From: PNON01 sp964387025
Lineage (GTDB): Bacteria; Chloroflexota; Anaerolineae; Anaerolineales; Anaerolineaceae
Direction: 5' to 3'
NCBI GenBank assembly: GCA_964387025.1
Contig: CAYLUZ010000001.1
Location: 496,001 to 560,000, forward strand
DNA: 64,000 nt
The stretch's first letter is position 1, and each line of letters starts with the position of its first letter. A model generated the notes under the pieces. That model ran no database searches, was not told where the DNA came from, and was given only the letters and a program-made list of their open reading frames with translations. This document shows, in pieces, positions 9,247-17,969 of the stretch. Position numbers and translations under genes: made by a program.

Positions 9247-10352
9247 TGCGCATATTGTATTTCTCGCGAGATTACTGCCCTCATGACCATCGTATATTGT
9301 CTGCCATTGTGGCAGGTGGTCATGAGGTTCATTATCTTCGCCTGGAAGATGCAGGACGAAAGCTTGAATCCCGCCCGATACCTGAAGGAGTTCAGGTGGT
9401 GCAATGGCGGGGTGGAATGAAAAAATTCCATTGGTACGATATTCCCACCCTCGTTTTAAGCCTGAAGGAAGTGATAATCGATGTCCGACCGGATCTGATC
9501 CATGCTGGACCTATCCAAAGCGTGGGATTGGTGAGCGTACTCAGCGGTTTTCATCCGCTGGTTTCCATGTCCTGGGGATTCGACCTGATGCAGGATGCTG
9601 AAAAAACCCTTTTCTCTCGCTGGGTTACCCGGAACGTTTTATTACGATCAGATTGGCTCTTCGGAGACTGTCAGGCAGTGTTAAATAAAGCAGAGGAATT
9701 CGGGTATAACCTGAACCGAAGCTCATATTTTCCCTGGGGAGTGGACTTAAACCATTTTTCCCCGGGTGATGGAACCAGGCTTCGCAAACAGCTAGGCTGG
9801 ACAGATAATACCATCCTATTTTGCAACCGGTCATGGGAACCGCAGTATGGTGTAGATATCGTAGCAAAAGCTTTTGTAAAAGCATCGGAAGTTAATGGGG
9901 ATTTACGCCTATTATTGCTTGGAAGTGGTTCACAGAAGGAAAATATTGAGCAAATTCTACAGGATAGAAAAGTAAAGAATAAGGTGGTGTTTGCCGGACA
10001 AGTACTTAATACTGAATTGCCAGATTATTATCGGGTGGCAGACCTTTATATCAGCGCCTCTCATACAGATGGGTCTTCCGTATCTCTTATGGAAGCTTTA
10101 GCGTGTGGGCTGCCGGCTGCAATTTCTGATATTCCATCCAATAAGGAATGGGTCTCACCTGGAGAAGAAGGCTGGCTGTTTACTGATGGGTCTGTTGAAG
10201 AATTATCAGTTCTCATGCAAAAATTGATCCAGGAAAAGGTCAACTTAGCGGTGATGGAGATCAAAGCCCGACGTAAAGCTGAAAAATCTGCAGACTGGAA
10301 TTCCAATCAACAAAAAATGCTGAAAGGATATAACATGGCGGTGAAAAAATGA
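9246..10352 (+). CDS. GT4-type (GT-B) glycosyltransferase
   Basis: 368 residues starting at the ATG that overlaps the preceding TAA (TAATG). The C-terminal Rossmann domain has the GT4 signature region (SHTDGSSVSLMEALACGLP), with the conserved Glu contacting the donor, and an upstream GAGQ-like loop (VFAGQVLNTELPDYY). It is predicted to be a retaining, cytoplasm-facing transferase acting on a lipid-linked acceptor. Donor unknown. It sits directly after a NeuB-type synthase, and its stop overlaps the next start (ATGA). Confidence 0.85.
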   Translation: MRILYFSRDYCPHDHRILSAIVAGGHEVHYLRLEDAGRKLESRPIPEGVQVVQWRGGMKKFHWYDIPTLVLSLKEVIIDVRPDLIHAGPIQSVGLVSVLSGFHPLVSMSWGFDLMQDAEKTLFSRWVTRNVLLRSDWLFGDCQAVLNKAEEFGYNLNRSSYFPWGVDLNHFSPGDGTRLRKQLGWTDNTILFCNRSWEPQYGVDIVAKAFVKASEVNGDLRLLLLGSGSQKENIEQILQDRKVKNKVVFAGQVLNTELPDYYRVADLYISASHTDGSSVSLMEALACGLPAAISDIPSNKEWVSPGEEGWLFTDGSVEELSVLMQKLIQEKVNLAVMEIKARRKAEKSADWNSNQQKMLKGYNMAVKK

Positions 10353-10972
10353 AACGCAGCTTCAAGCACTGGTCTCTTGAATATTTGTGGAGCCGTTTGC
10401 AGGATAAGCTACACCGCCGTCTCCACCCGGATGAACCCTGGCTGACACCAGCAGTAGTTCAAACTCTGGATAATCATCTTACAAAACAAATGAGCGGTCT
10501 GGAGTTTGGCAGTGGCAGAAGCACTGCATGGTTCGCACGCCGGTTAGGCAAGCTAACCAGTGTGGAGCACTCGGTAAAGTGGTTTGTTAATGTAAACAAC
10601 CTCCTGAAAAAAGCAGGTATTCAAAATGTGAATATGATTTTACGGGAGAACACGCCTGACAATTCTTACTCTGAACCAATCAGTCTTTTCAGAGATGAAA
10701 GTCTCGATTTTATCCTGGTGGATGGAATAGACCGGGCAAAGTGTGCATTATTAAGCCTGCCAAAATTAATGCCTGGTGGAATTCTGGTCATAGACGATGT
10801 TCACCGTTATTTACCCAGTGAAAGCCGGGCACCCCTGGCTCGAAAAATCAGCGAAGGACCAGTGGATCAAGAGTGGCAGGAATTCCTAAACATGGTATTG
10901 GATTGGGAATATATTTGGAGTTCAAATGGTGTAAAAGATACGGTGATTTATCAAAAACCAGTGGAAGATTGA
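10349..10972 (+). CDS. Class I SAM methyltransferase-like protein
   Basis: 207 residues. LEFGSGRSTA at 51-60 is motif I, TSVEHSVKW carries the acidic beta-2 residue, and DFILVDGID plus MPGGILVIDDVH resemble motifs of the Methyltransf_24 group. It overlaps the GT4 gene by 4 nt (ATGA). Likely a sugar or small-molecule O-methyltransferase in glycan decoration. Substrate unknown. The fold call is reasonably secure and the biological role is inferred only from the operon. Confidence 0.7.
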   Translation: MKRSFKHWSLEYLWSRLQDKLHRRLHPDEPWLTPAVVQTLDNHLTKQMSGLEFGSGRSTAWFARRLGKLTSVEHSVKWFVNVNNLLKKAGIQNVNMILRENTPDNSYSEPISLFRDESLDFILVDGIDRAKCALLSLPKLMPGGILVIDDVHRYLPSESRAPLARKISEGPVDQEWQEFLNMVLDWEYIWSSNGVKDTVIYQKPVED

Positions 10973-10981
10973 GAGGTTTTC

Positions 10982-11734
10982 ATGTTAACAAAAAATGACC
11001 TGGTCGTTGGTTTCAGGAAAACGGGGCTGACTGCCGGTGATGTTGTACTCGTGCATAGTTCTTATAAATCACTTGGCGCGGTGGATGGCGGCCCTCAGAC
11101 CGTGGTGGATGCTCTGTTGGAGGTAATCACCCCGACTGGAACATTGATCATACCGACATTTAATTTCAACTTCAACAAAGGCGAATCTTGGGATGTTCGA
11201 ACAACACCTTCCCACATGGGAGTACTGACCGAGATCGTACGATTGAATCCGGATAGCAGGCGCGTTTTTCATCCCTTTTATTCTTTTGCGATCCTTGGCA
11301 AGCTAAAAGATGAACTCACCAAGGTCCGTTACAAAGACAGTTATGGTCCAGACTCCATATTCATGCAGTTACGCAAGTTGGATGCGAAGATCATGGTCAT
11401 AGGATTGAGCTATACACACTCGATGACATTCTTCCATCATATTGAGCAAATGGAAGGTGTGGACTACCGCTTTATCAAGGCATTTACCGGTTTGGTAACA
11501 GATGAGAGCGGAAAAACATACGAAGATACTTTCACGATGCTGGTAAGAGATGTTGATAGGGGTGTGCAAACCGAAGTTGACCCGATGGGAGAAGTGCTTG
11601 AGAAACGGGGAGTAGTGACCATCCACAAGATTGGTGTGGCGGATGTAAAAATCATGAAAGCCAATGATGTATATCGGATCACCGCTGAAGAGATGAAAAA
11701 GAAACCGGGATTAATGTACAGGATAGAAAAGTAG
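10982..11734 (+). CDS. AAC(3)-family N-acetyltransferase, probably acting on a sugar
   Basis: 250 residues matching the antibiotic N-acetyltransferase fold: VHSSYKSLG near the N-terminus, GTLIIPTFNF, then SHMGVLTEIVR and HPFYSFAILG, where the conserved His and Asp of the family fall. Members inside polysaccharide clusters usually acetylate amino-sugar nucleotides and do not modify aminoglycosides. A good AGAGG ribosome-binding site lies 5 nt before ATG 10982. Here it could acetylate an amino group on the nonulosonate precursor or another sugar (inference). Its location gives no support for a resistance role. Confidence 0.8.
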   Translation: MLTKNDLVVGFRKTGLTAGDVVLVHSSYKSLGAVDGGPQTVVDALLEVITPTGTLIIPTFNFNFNKGESWDVRTTPSHMGVLTEIVRLNPDSRRVFHPFYSFAILGKLKDELTKVRYKDSYGPDSIFMQLRKLDAKIMVIGLSYTHSMTFFHHIEQMEGVDYRFIKAFTGLVTDESGKTYEDTFTMLVRDVDRGVQTEVDPMGEVLEKRGVVTIHKIGVADVKIMKANDVYRITAEEMKKKPGLMYRIEK

Positions 11735-11742
11735 AGGAATGA

Positions 11743-13074
11743 ATGAAAGATTATCCATCGATAAAATCAGTCCTCGAGGAGATCTACCCGTTACATCGAA
11801 CGCTTGTATCTGATGGATTGGATGAAACACTTCGCATCGTCGGCGAATATTTTCCCGATTCAGCGAATTACCAGATCGAGAATTATTCTCCGGGTAAGAA
11901 GGTTTGGACCTGGAAAGTTCCGGAGAGATATATTGTTCATCGGGCAATCCTGGAAACCGAAGCGGGTGAGAAGATTGTGGATTTTCAGGATAATCCCTTG
12001 CACTTGCTATCATATTCGTTGCCAACAAATTTGGTGGTAACCTGGGATGAACTGCAGCCACACTTATATTTCAGTGAAAAACGGTCTGCTGCTATTCCAT
12101 GGCAGTTCAAGTATTATGAAAGAGATTGGGGATTCTGCCTGAGCAAGGATCATTTTGATAGTCTGGACCGAACGATAAGGTACCATGCTGTCATCGATGT
12201 GGAGTTTGGAACTGCAGCGGAGCAGGGTTTCCGTATAGGCGCAGGAGTAGTTCATCCTGCCGGGGGTAAAGCGGCTGGAGCCGGTGAGATTCTTGTGTGT
12301 ACCCACGTATGCCATCCCAATCAGGCCAATGATGATGCAGCCGGGGTGGTGACCGCCATCGAGATTGCCAGAAGATTGACAGCCAGCCCTCTCCCAGCCG
12401 GCTCAATGAGTGTGCGTTTCTTATTCTGCCCGGAAACGATCGGCAGTATAGCCTACCTGGCACACCACGAAAACTTGATCCCGGATTTCAGGGCAGGAAT
12501 ATTTATTGAAATGACCGGCAACGATAATACCCTCATTTTACTGCGCAGCCGGCAGGATAATGCATTGATCGATAGGGTCGCCAGGACTGTTCTGAACCGG
12601 ACCGGAAATGAATTTAGGGAAGGGGAATTTGCCCAGGTAGTGGCAAATGACGAGCGGGTCATCAATGGACCAGGGGTAAATGTACCATGCATATCCATCA
12701 GCCGTTGGCCGTACGATGAGTACCATACTTCTGACGACAATCCATCCATCATGCATGAGGATAAATTGCAGGAAGCAGCAGATATAATCGAACAGACCAT
12801 TCGGATGTATGCGTCCAATTACATTCCCAAACGCACATTTCGCGGCCCGGTATTCCTGTCTGGATACGGTTTGTGGGTAGACTGGCGAAAGAACTGGGCT
12901 TTGAACCGCGCAATCGAAAAGATCATGATGCATTTCGAAGGGTCAGATTCTATCTTTGAGATTGCTGAGATCACCAAGCTGACATTTGAAGAAGTTTATG
13001 ATTATGTGAATAAATTCCATGAGCAGGGGTTGGTGGAAAAACTACCACTGCCTGTAGTCGCTGAAATCCGATAA
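11743..13074 (+). CDS. DUF4910/aminopeptidase-like protein of glycan clusters
   Basis: 443 residues with an M28-like metal site. THVCHPNQANDDAAG at 187-201 supplies His and Asp ligands, PETIGS at 230-235 supplies Glu, and EYHTSDDN at 326-333 supplies the last His and Asp. A C-terminal winged-helix-like segment follows (IAEITKLTFEEVYDYV). Such DUF4910/DUF2172 proteins recur in polysaccharide and nonulosonate clusters without an established reaction. A hydrolase that removes an acyl group from a sugar would be plausible but is speculation. It lies between an acetyltransferase and an SpsF-like cytidylyltransferase with 4-8 nt gaps. Confidence 0.7.
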   Translation: MKDYPSIKSVLEEIYPLHRTLVSDGLDETLRIVGEYFPDSANYQIENYSPGKKVWTWKVPERYIVHRAILETEAGEKIVDFQDNPLHLLSYSLPTNLVVTWDELQPHLYFSEKRSAAIPWQFKYYERDWGFCLSKDHFDSLDRTIRYHAVIDVEFGTAAEQGFRIGAGVVHPAGGKAAGAGEILVCTHVCHPNQANDDAAGVVTAIEIARRLTASPLPAGSMSVRFLFCPETIGSIAYLAHHENLIPDFRAGIFIEMTGNDNTLILLRSRQDNALIDRVARTVLNRTGNEFREGEFAQVVANDERVINGPGVNVPCISISRWPYDEYHTSDDNPSIMHEDKLQEAADIIEQTIRMYASNYIPKRTFRGPVFLSGYGLWVDWRKNWALNRAIEKIMMHFEGSDSIFEIAEITKLTFEEVYDYVNKFHEQGLVEKLPLPVVAEIR

Positions 13075-13078
13075 CAAT

Positions 13079-13909
13079 ATGAGATATAAAACCATAGCCA
13101 TTATTCAAGCCAGGATGAAATCCAGCCGTTTGCCGGACAAGGTGATGCTGGATATTGCCGGTAAACCCATGTTGCAACGGGTGGTGGAAAGAACTGCTAG
13201 AGCCAGGATGGTGGATCAAGTAATTGTTGCCACCACTTCTGATATTGATGAAGATCCGATTGCAAGGTTTTGTGAAAAAATGAATATTGCCTGCTATCGG
13301 GGTAGTTTGCAGGATGTTTTAGATCGTTATTATCAATGTGCCATCCAATATTCACCCGATATTGTGGTCAGGATCACTGCTGATTGTCCGGTGATTGACC
13401 CAGTATTGATCGATGAAACTATCGGTGTTATGACCGGCGAGTCGCTGGGTAACGGGTTGTGGAAACCGCAAGGTAATTCTGAGGTTTATCCTTCACCAAC
13501 AGTCCCGGGGATTCCGTGGGATTATGCTGCCACCCGGCTACCCCCACCCTGGAAGCGGACTTACCCGATCGGGTTGGATGCGGAAGCAGTCACATTTAAT
13601 GCTTTGAAGCGAGCCTGGAAAGAAGCAGAAGCACAGCATGAGCGGGAGCATGTTCTTCCTTATCTTTACGATGCTGAAAACAGGTTCCGCTGTATCATAG
13701 GTTCATATAAAACAGATTATGGGCAATATCGTTGGACAGTGGATACAAAACCGGATTTGGAATTGATCCGACAGATCTACCAGCGTTTGGACAGGGAGGA
13801 CTTTACCTGGCAGGACATCCTTGATTTGATGCTAAATAACCCTGAATTGAATAATTTGAATGCAGATATTCCGCATAAGACTTATCTCGATGTGGATGAG
13901 AGAAAGTAA
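13079..13909 (+). CDS. spsF: SpsF-like CMP-sugar cytidylyltransferase
   Basis: 276 residues. The N-terminal nucleotide-binding motif IIQARMKSSRLPDKVML with LDIAGKPML, followed by VRITADCPVIDP, matches the SpsF/CMP-acylneuraminate synthetase-like family. In spore-coat sps clusters SpsF accompanies a SAF-containing NeuB homologue (SpsE). Here the counterpart is at 8179, so this enzyme may activate that nine-carbon acid with CTP. It starts 4 nt after the DUF4910 gene. A second cytidylyltransferase at 21602 and a third at 37903 show that the island activates more than one acid sugar. Confidence 0.8.
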   Translation: MRYKTIAIIQARMKSSRLPDKVMLDIAGKPMLQRVVERTARARMVDQVIVATTSDIDEDPIARFCEKMNIACYRGSLQDVLDRYYQCAIQYSPDIVVRITADCPVIDPVLIDETIGVMTGESLGNGLWKPQGNSEVYPSPTVPGIPWDYAATRLPPPWKRTYPIGLDAEAVTFNALKRAWKEAEAQHEREHVLPYLYDAENRFRCIIGSYKTDYGQYRWTVDTKPDLELIRQIYQRLDREDFTWQDILDLMLNNPELNNLNADIPHKTYLDVDERK

Positions 13910-13915
13910 TCATCG

Positions 13916-14878
13916 ATGCCTTTGATCACCCTTTTTTCAGCTCCAAAAGCATTTACCGACCCGCATATCGCGATGATCCAGCGAAATGCCATACAATCCT
14001 GGAAAGCGCTGGGAAAAGCAGTGGAAGTGCTGCTGTTAGGCGAAGAAGAAGGATTGGAACTGGCCGCCAGGGAATTAGGAGTGAGATGGATCCCTGGACT
14101 GCAGCGTAACTCAGATGGGACTCCATTGATCAGCTCGATGTTTGAGCAAGCTATTAAAAATGGAAAAGGTAAGTTAATGGCGATAGTCAATGCAGATATT
14201 ATCTTGCAACCTGATTTTGTAGTAGCGACTCAAAACATAGCTGAGCAAGGCAAACCATTTCTGCTGATGGGTCAACGATGGGATCTGGATGTAAAGAAAC
14301 CACTTTCTTTTGCAGAAGAGTGGCATTCTGGATTAAGAATGTTGGCCCAACAGGAAGGCAAGCTGCATAAATCGAAAGGCAGTGATTATTTTATTTTTCC
14401 ACGGGAGGCTTTTCATAATTTTCCCAAATTTGCAATAGGAAGAGCCGGTTGGGACAACTGGACCATTTATCACGCCCGGAAAGAAGGATGGATGGTGATC
14501 GATGCCACGGAAGCGATCACGGTCATACATCAACAGCATGATTACAGCCACCTACCGGGTGGGAGGATCCATTATACTTTGCCAGAATCTAACGAAAATT
14601 TAAGGATCGCAGGCGGAAAACGGCATATTTTTACCCTGTTTGACGCTAACTTCAGGTTGGACAGGGAAGGTCGGATTCGAAATGCGCCGCTTAACCCTGT
14701 TAAAATAAAGCGGGAGCTGGAGATTTATTCCATACTTCATGGTGACACACCAGCCATTAACAATTTCATGTTCTATTTGCTCAATCCACGGAAATTCATT
14801 CGCCACAAATTTCCCAAACTGGCAAAAACACTGGGTATTAAAGGAAAAGCAGATGAGATCAGGGGTGACGATTTATGA
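13916..14878 (+). CDS. Predicted GT-A glycosyltransferase-like protein
   Basis: 320 residues without a strong family name. The first 240 residues read like a GT-A fold: a nucleotide-binding beginning (LITLFSAPKAF), a central VNADIIL resembling a DxD-type metal site, and a later RAGWDNW segment where GT-A enzymes place the catalytic base. The C-terminal 80 residues are basic and may contact membrane or acceptor. It begins 6 nt after spsF. I call it a probable transferase of the nucleotide-diphospho-sugar superfamily. No donor can be assigned. Confidence 0.55.
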   Translation: MPLITLFSAPKAFTDPHIAMIQRNAIQSWKALGKAVEVLLLGEEEGLELAARELGVRWIPGLQRNSDGTPLISSMFEQAIKNGKGKLMAIVNADIILQPDFVVATQNIAEQGKPFLLMGQRWDLDVKKPLSFAEEWHSGLRMLAQQEGKLHKSKGSDYFIFPREAFHNFPKFAIGRAGWDNWTIYHARKEGWMVIDATEAITVIHQQHDYSHLPGGRIHYTLPESNENLRIAGGKRHIFTLFDANFRLDREGRIRNAPLNPVKIKRELEIYSILHGDTPAINNFMFYLLNPRKFIRHKFPKLAKTLGIKGKADEIRGDDL

Positions 14879-14929
14879 GACATATAATAGTGAGAGAAAT
14901 ATCCTTTATTAACGAATTTTGGAGTTTCA

Positions 14930-15916
14930 ATGCCTAGAACTGGAATGAATCCGTCCAGAAACCGGGATACAGGATTTTCCCCTGAAAGGGTTACTGCTGC
15001 AATACTAACCCACGTTCCTCACGGTGAAGGATATTTTGAGCACCGGTTTGAGGTATTGCGGCTGTGTATTGAAAGCATGATCACCACAGCCGGTAAATCA
15101 GTGGATGTGATGATATTTGACAATGCCAGCAGTCCGGAAGTAGTGGAGTATTTGAATGGGTTGAAGGCTACCAATAAGATCCAATATTTAATGCTTTCCA
15201 GTCGAAATGTCGGTAAAATGGATGCCTTGCAAATGATCTTCCGGTCTGCTCCGGGTGAAATTGTTGCTTATTCGGATGATGATGTTTTATTTCTCCCCGG
15301 CTGGTTGGAAGCTCACCTTAAGGTTCTAACCACCTTCCCGAAGGCAGGTATGGTTACTGGTTTCTATATCCGATCTCAAATGGCATTCAGTGTCAAATCA
15401 ACGATGGAATTTGCCAACCGGTTGGACGTCCAAACTGAGCGAGGCCAGTTGATAGAACCTAAGTGGGAACAGCACTACCTGGATAATATGGGGCGTACCT
15501 GGGAACGCTATCATGAAGAAACACGCGATCTTGAAGATGTGAGGTTAACGTATGATGGTGTTCAGGCATTGTCTTCTGCCGGGCATCACCAGTTCATGGC
15601 ATATAAAGAAGTATTATTGAATGCGCTACCAGAGAGCTGGACAGGCAGGTTGATGGGAAAAATGCGTGAATTTGATGACGCAGTCGATAAACTCGGTTAT
15701 TTAAGACTTAACACTCCAACCCCTGTCACCCGGTTACTAGGAAATGCATTGAGCGAAGAAAATGCAGCCGAAGCACGATTATTGGGATTGGAAGTCAGAG
15801 ATGGAATAAAAACTTCCCGCCCCGCGGGAACGATTCAAAAAATTGGCCGTTTACCGCTGATCAATGGATTAGCCCGTAAAATATATAACTGGTTGTACAA
15901 GTTCATAAACGCGTAA
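14930..15916 (+). CDS. GT2-family glycosyltransferase
   Basis: 328 residues. AAILTHVPHGEGYF opens a GT-A fold. FDNASSPEV, SSRNVGKMDALQ and the metal-binding YSDDDVLFLPGWLE are standard GT2 landmarks. It is an inverting transferase probably working at the cytoplasmic membrane. The ATG at 14930 follows a GGAG site. A 51-nt spacer precedes it, one of the longer gaps in this part of the operon, but no terminator is visible there. The C-terminus is basic. Donor and acceptor are unknown. Confidence 0.75.
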   Translation: MPRTGMNPSRNRDTGFSPERVTAAILTHVPHGEGYFEHRFEVLRLCIESMITTAGKSVDVMIFDNASSPEVVEYLNGLKATNKIQYLMLSSRNVGKMDALQMIFRSAPGEIVAYSDDDVLFLPGWLEAHLKVLTTFPKAGMVTGFYIRSQMAFSVKSTMEFANRLDVQTERGQLIEPKWEQHYLDNMGRTWERYHEETRDLEDVRLTYDGVQALSSAGHHQFMAYKEVLLNALPESWTGRLMGKMREFDDAVDKLGYLRLNTPTPVTRLLGNALSEENAAEARLLGLEVRDGIKTSRPAGTIQKIGRLPLINGLARKIYNWLYKFINA

Positions 15917-15930
15917 CAGGAGCTTTATTC

Positions 15931-16971
15931 ATGGATAATATATTCACCCGGATCAAGCTGGCAGGAAGAATAATGGTCAAAGGTACCGCAGTAGGAAAAC
16001 CTGCCAAACGGGAGATCCCTGCCATTACTGCGGAAGAAGTAAAAGAAGCACGAATATTTTTTAAACGAGAAAAATTCTTTATCTTTGGTCATGCCAGGTC
16101 TGGAACAACCCTTTTAGCGCGCTTGATTCGGTTGCATCCTGAGATTCATTGCAACTGGCAGGCACATTTTTTTACCCGTGCCCCATTATTAAGCTCATTG
16201 GTTTCTGATCCTGATGTTGGAAGATGGCTCTCACATCACAGCAACCGTTGGAACAGGGGTAAAGACCTTTCTCCAGTGGTATTAAGAGCCGCTGCAGACT
16301 TCATCCTTGAACGGGATGCCGTCGCTGTTGGAAAGAAGATTGTAGGGGATAAAAGCCCATCCAGTATATTTAATGGTGAAGCTGTGCGGAAGATGGCAGC
16401 TGTTTATCCGGATGGCAGGTTGATCAACATCATCCGGGACGGTCGGGATACTTCGCTGTCGCACAGATTCCAGGGATTTGTGGACAGACAAGAACAAATG
16501 ACCAAAGAAGATAGAAAAATACGGGCGAACTTTATTATTGACCCACAGCCATATCTCCACGGGCAAAAATCTCTTTTTATAGAAAAAGAAATGGTGGAAA
16601 CAGCCAGCAGCTGGGTAAAGAATGTTACCGAGACAGAAGAAGAAGGATTGAAACTATTTGGCAGCCATTTTTACCAACTCCGCTATGAGGATCTAATGGC
16701 GCAGCCATGGGAGGAGATGTGCAAGATCTGGCAATTTCTGGATGCAAAAAAACCGGATAAGAAAACCCATGCTGCGTTGTTAGACGAGATGAAAACCAAT
16801 CCAGATAAGGATTGGCAGCATGAAAAAAGCGGCAGCCTGGCGCAGTACATCCCCAAGAGTCAGCAAGGCAGTTGGAAGAATTTATTTACCAGCAGGGATA
16901 AGGAAATTTATAAACAGATAGCTGGAGAATTGCTGATCAAATGGGGTTATGAAAAGGATATGAATTGGTAA
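15931..16971 (+). CDS. Sulfotransferase family protein (1)
   Basis: 346 residues with the PAPS 5'-phosphosulfate loop GHARSGTTLL at 53-62 and the 3'-phosphate motif RDGRDTSLSHR at 169-179. Near the C-terminus QQGSWKNLF resembles the RKGxxGDWK loop, and the chain ends in GYEKDMNW, an ending shared with the sulfotransferases at 28682 and 29544. It should transfer sulfate from PAPS to a hydroxyl, here probably a sugar of the glycan. PAPS would come from the Sat-CysC protein encoded at 18950. Substrate is inferred from context. Confidence 0.85.
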   Translation: MDNIFTRIKLAGRIMVKGTAVGKPAKREIPAITAEEVKEARIFFKREKFFIFGHARSGTTLLARLIRLHPEIHCNWQAHFFTRAPLLSSLVSDPDVGRWLSHHSNRWNRGKDLSPVVLRAAADFILERDAVAVGKKIVGDKSPSSIFNGEAVRKMAAVYPDGRLINIIRDGRDTSLSHRFQGFVDRQEQMTKEDRKIRANFIIDPQPYLHGQKSLFIEKEMVETASSWVKNVTETEEEGLKLFGSHFYQLRYEDLMAQPWEEMCKIWQFLDAKKPDKKTHAALLDEMKTNPDKDWQHEKSGSLAQYIPKSQQGSWKNLFTSRDKEIYKQIAGELLIKWGYEKDMNW

Positions 16972-16975
16972 GAAT

Positions 16976-17968
16976 ATGAAATTTGTCATTGCCGGTTTAG
17001 GTTCAATTGGCCGCAGGCATCTGCGCAACCTGGTAAGTCTGGGTGAGAAAGATGTTCTGCTATACCGCACACATTTAAGTACGATGCCAGAGGAAGACCT
17101 GGATGGATTTAAAACAGTAAACGATTTTCAGCAGGCGTTGGATAGCAAACCGGACGCTGTTATTGTGTCCAACCCGACAGCCATGCACCTGGATATTGCC
17201 ATTCCATCCGCGAAAGCGGGAGTCCATCTGTTACTTGAAAAACCTGTTTCCCATTCGTTGGAACGAGTGGAGGAACTAGCAGCACTGGAAAAATTGAAGA
17301 ATCTCCAAATATTGGTTGGGTTTCAATTCAGATTCCAACCGACTTTAATAAGAATGAAAGGTTTATTGTCTGAAGGCGCAATAGGTACACCGGTTTCATC
17401 CCGGGCGCACTGGGGAGAGTATTTACCCAACTGGCATCCATGGGAAGATTTCCGCAATAGTTATGCGGCCAAACCAGAATTGGGTGGTGGGGTGGTTTTA
17501 ACGTTGTGCCATCCATTTGATTACCTGCGCTGGATCATGGGAGAGGTCGATTCCTTATGGGCTCTTACTTCGGAATCTAAGGAACTTGCTATTGGAACAG
17601 AGAGCACAGCAGAGGTCGGTCTGCAATTTTTAAATGGAGCCACTGGTTCAGTGCATCTTGATTATATCCAACAGCCTGGGTCACACACTTTGGATATCAT
17701 TGGATCAAATGGATCTCTACACTGGGATAACGCAACCGGAGAATTGAAACTTTACCGGTCAACAAACAAAGAATGGACCAGCTTCTTCCCACCGGCAGGC
17801 TTCGAGCGGAATGATCTGTTCATTGCTGAGATGAAAGCTTTCCTTGCCATGCTGCGCGGAGATGCTCCTTCACCATGCACATTATCTGATGGTATTTCTA
17901 CCCTGGAGATCTCCCTGGCAGTTATTCGATCGGCAAATGAGAAACGAATTATAAGTTTAAGAAGGTAA
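16976..17968 (+). CDS. Gfo/Idh/MocA-family oxidoreductase
   Basis: 330 residues. The Rossmann motif GLGSIGRRH is at 7-15, LEKPVSHS holds the catalytic EKP of the family, and the C-terminal GFO_IDH_MocA_C domain includes HPFDYLRWI. Such enzymes oxidise or reduce sugars or sugar nucleotides with NAD(P). It lies between two sulfotransferase genes with 4-nt and 1-nt gaps, so it is part of the same transcript. It may make a keto- or deoxysugar for the sulfated unit. The substrate is unknown. Confidence 0.8.
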   Translation: MKFVIAGLGSIGRRHLRNLVSLGEKDVLLYRTHLSTMPEEDLDGFKTVNDFQQALDSKPDAVIVSNPTAMHLDIAIPSAKAGVHLLLEKPVSHSLERVEELAALEKLKNLQILVGFQFRFQPTLIRMKGLLSEGAIGTPVSSRAHWGEYLPNWHPWEDFRNSYAAKPELGGGVVLTLCHPFDYLRWIMGEVDSLWALTSESKELAIGTESTAEVGLQFLNGATGSVHLDYIQQPGSHTLDIIGSNGSLHWDNATGELKLYRSTNKEWTSFFPPAGFERNDLFIAEMKAFLAMLRGDAPSPCTLSDGISTLEISLAVIRSANEKRIISLRR

Positions 17969-17969
17969 T

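Noticed and set aside
10982..11734. Aminoglycoside resistance gene
   Set aside because: The AAC(3) fold is shared with sugar acetyltransferases, and the gene is embedded between glycan genes, so resistance is not supported.
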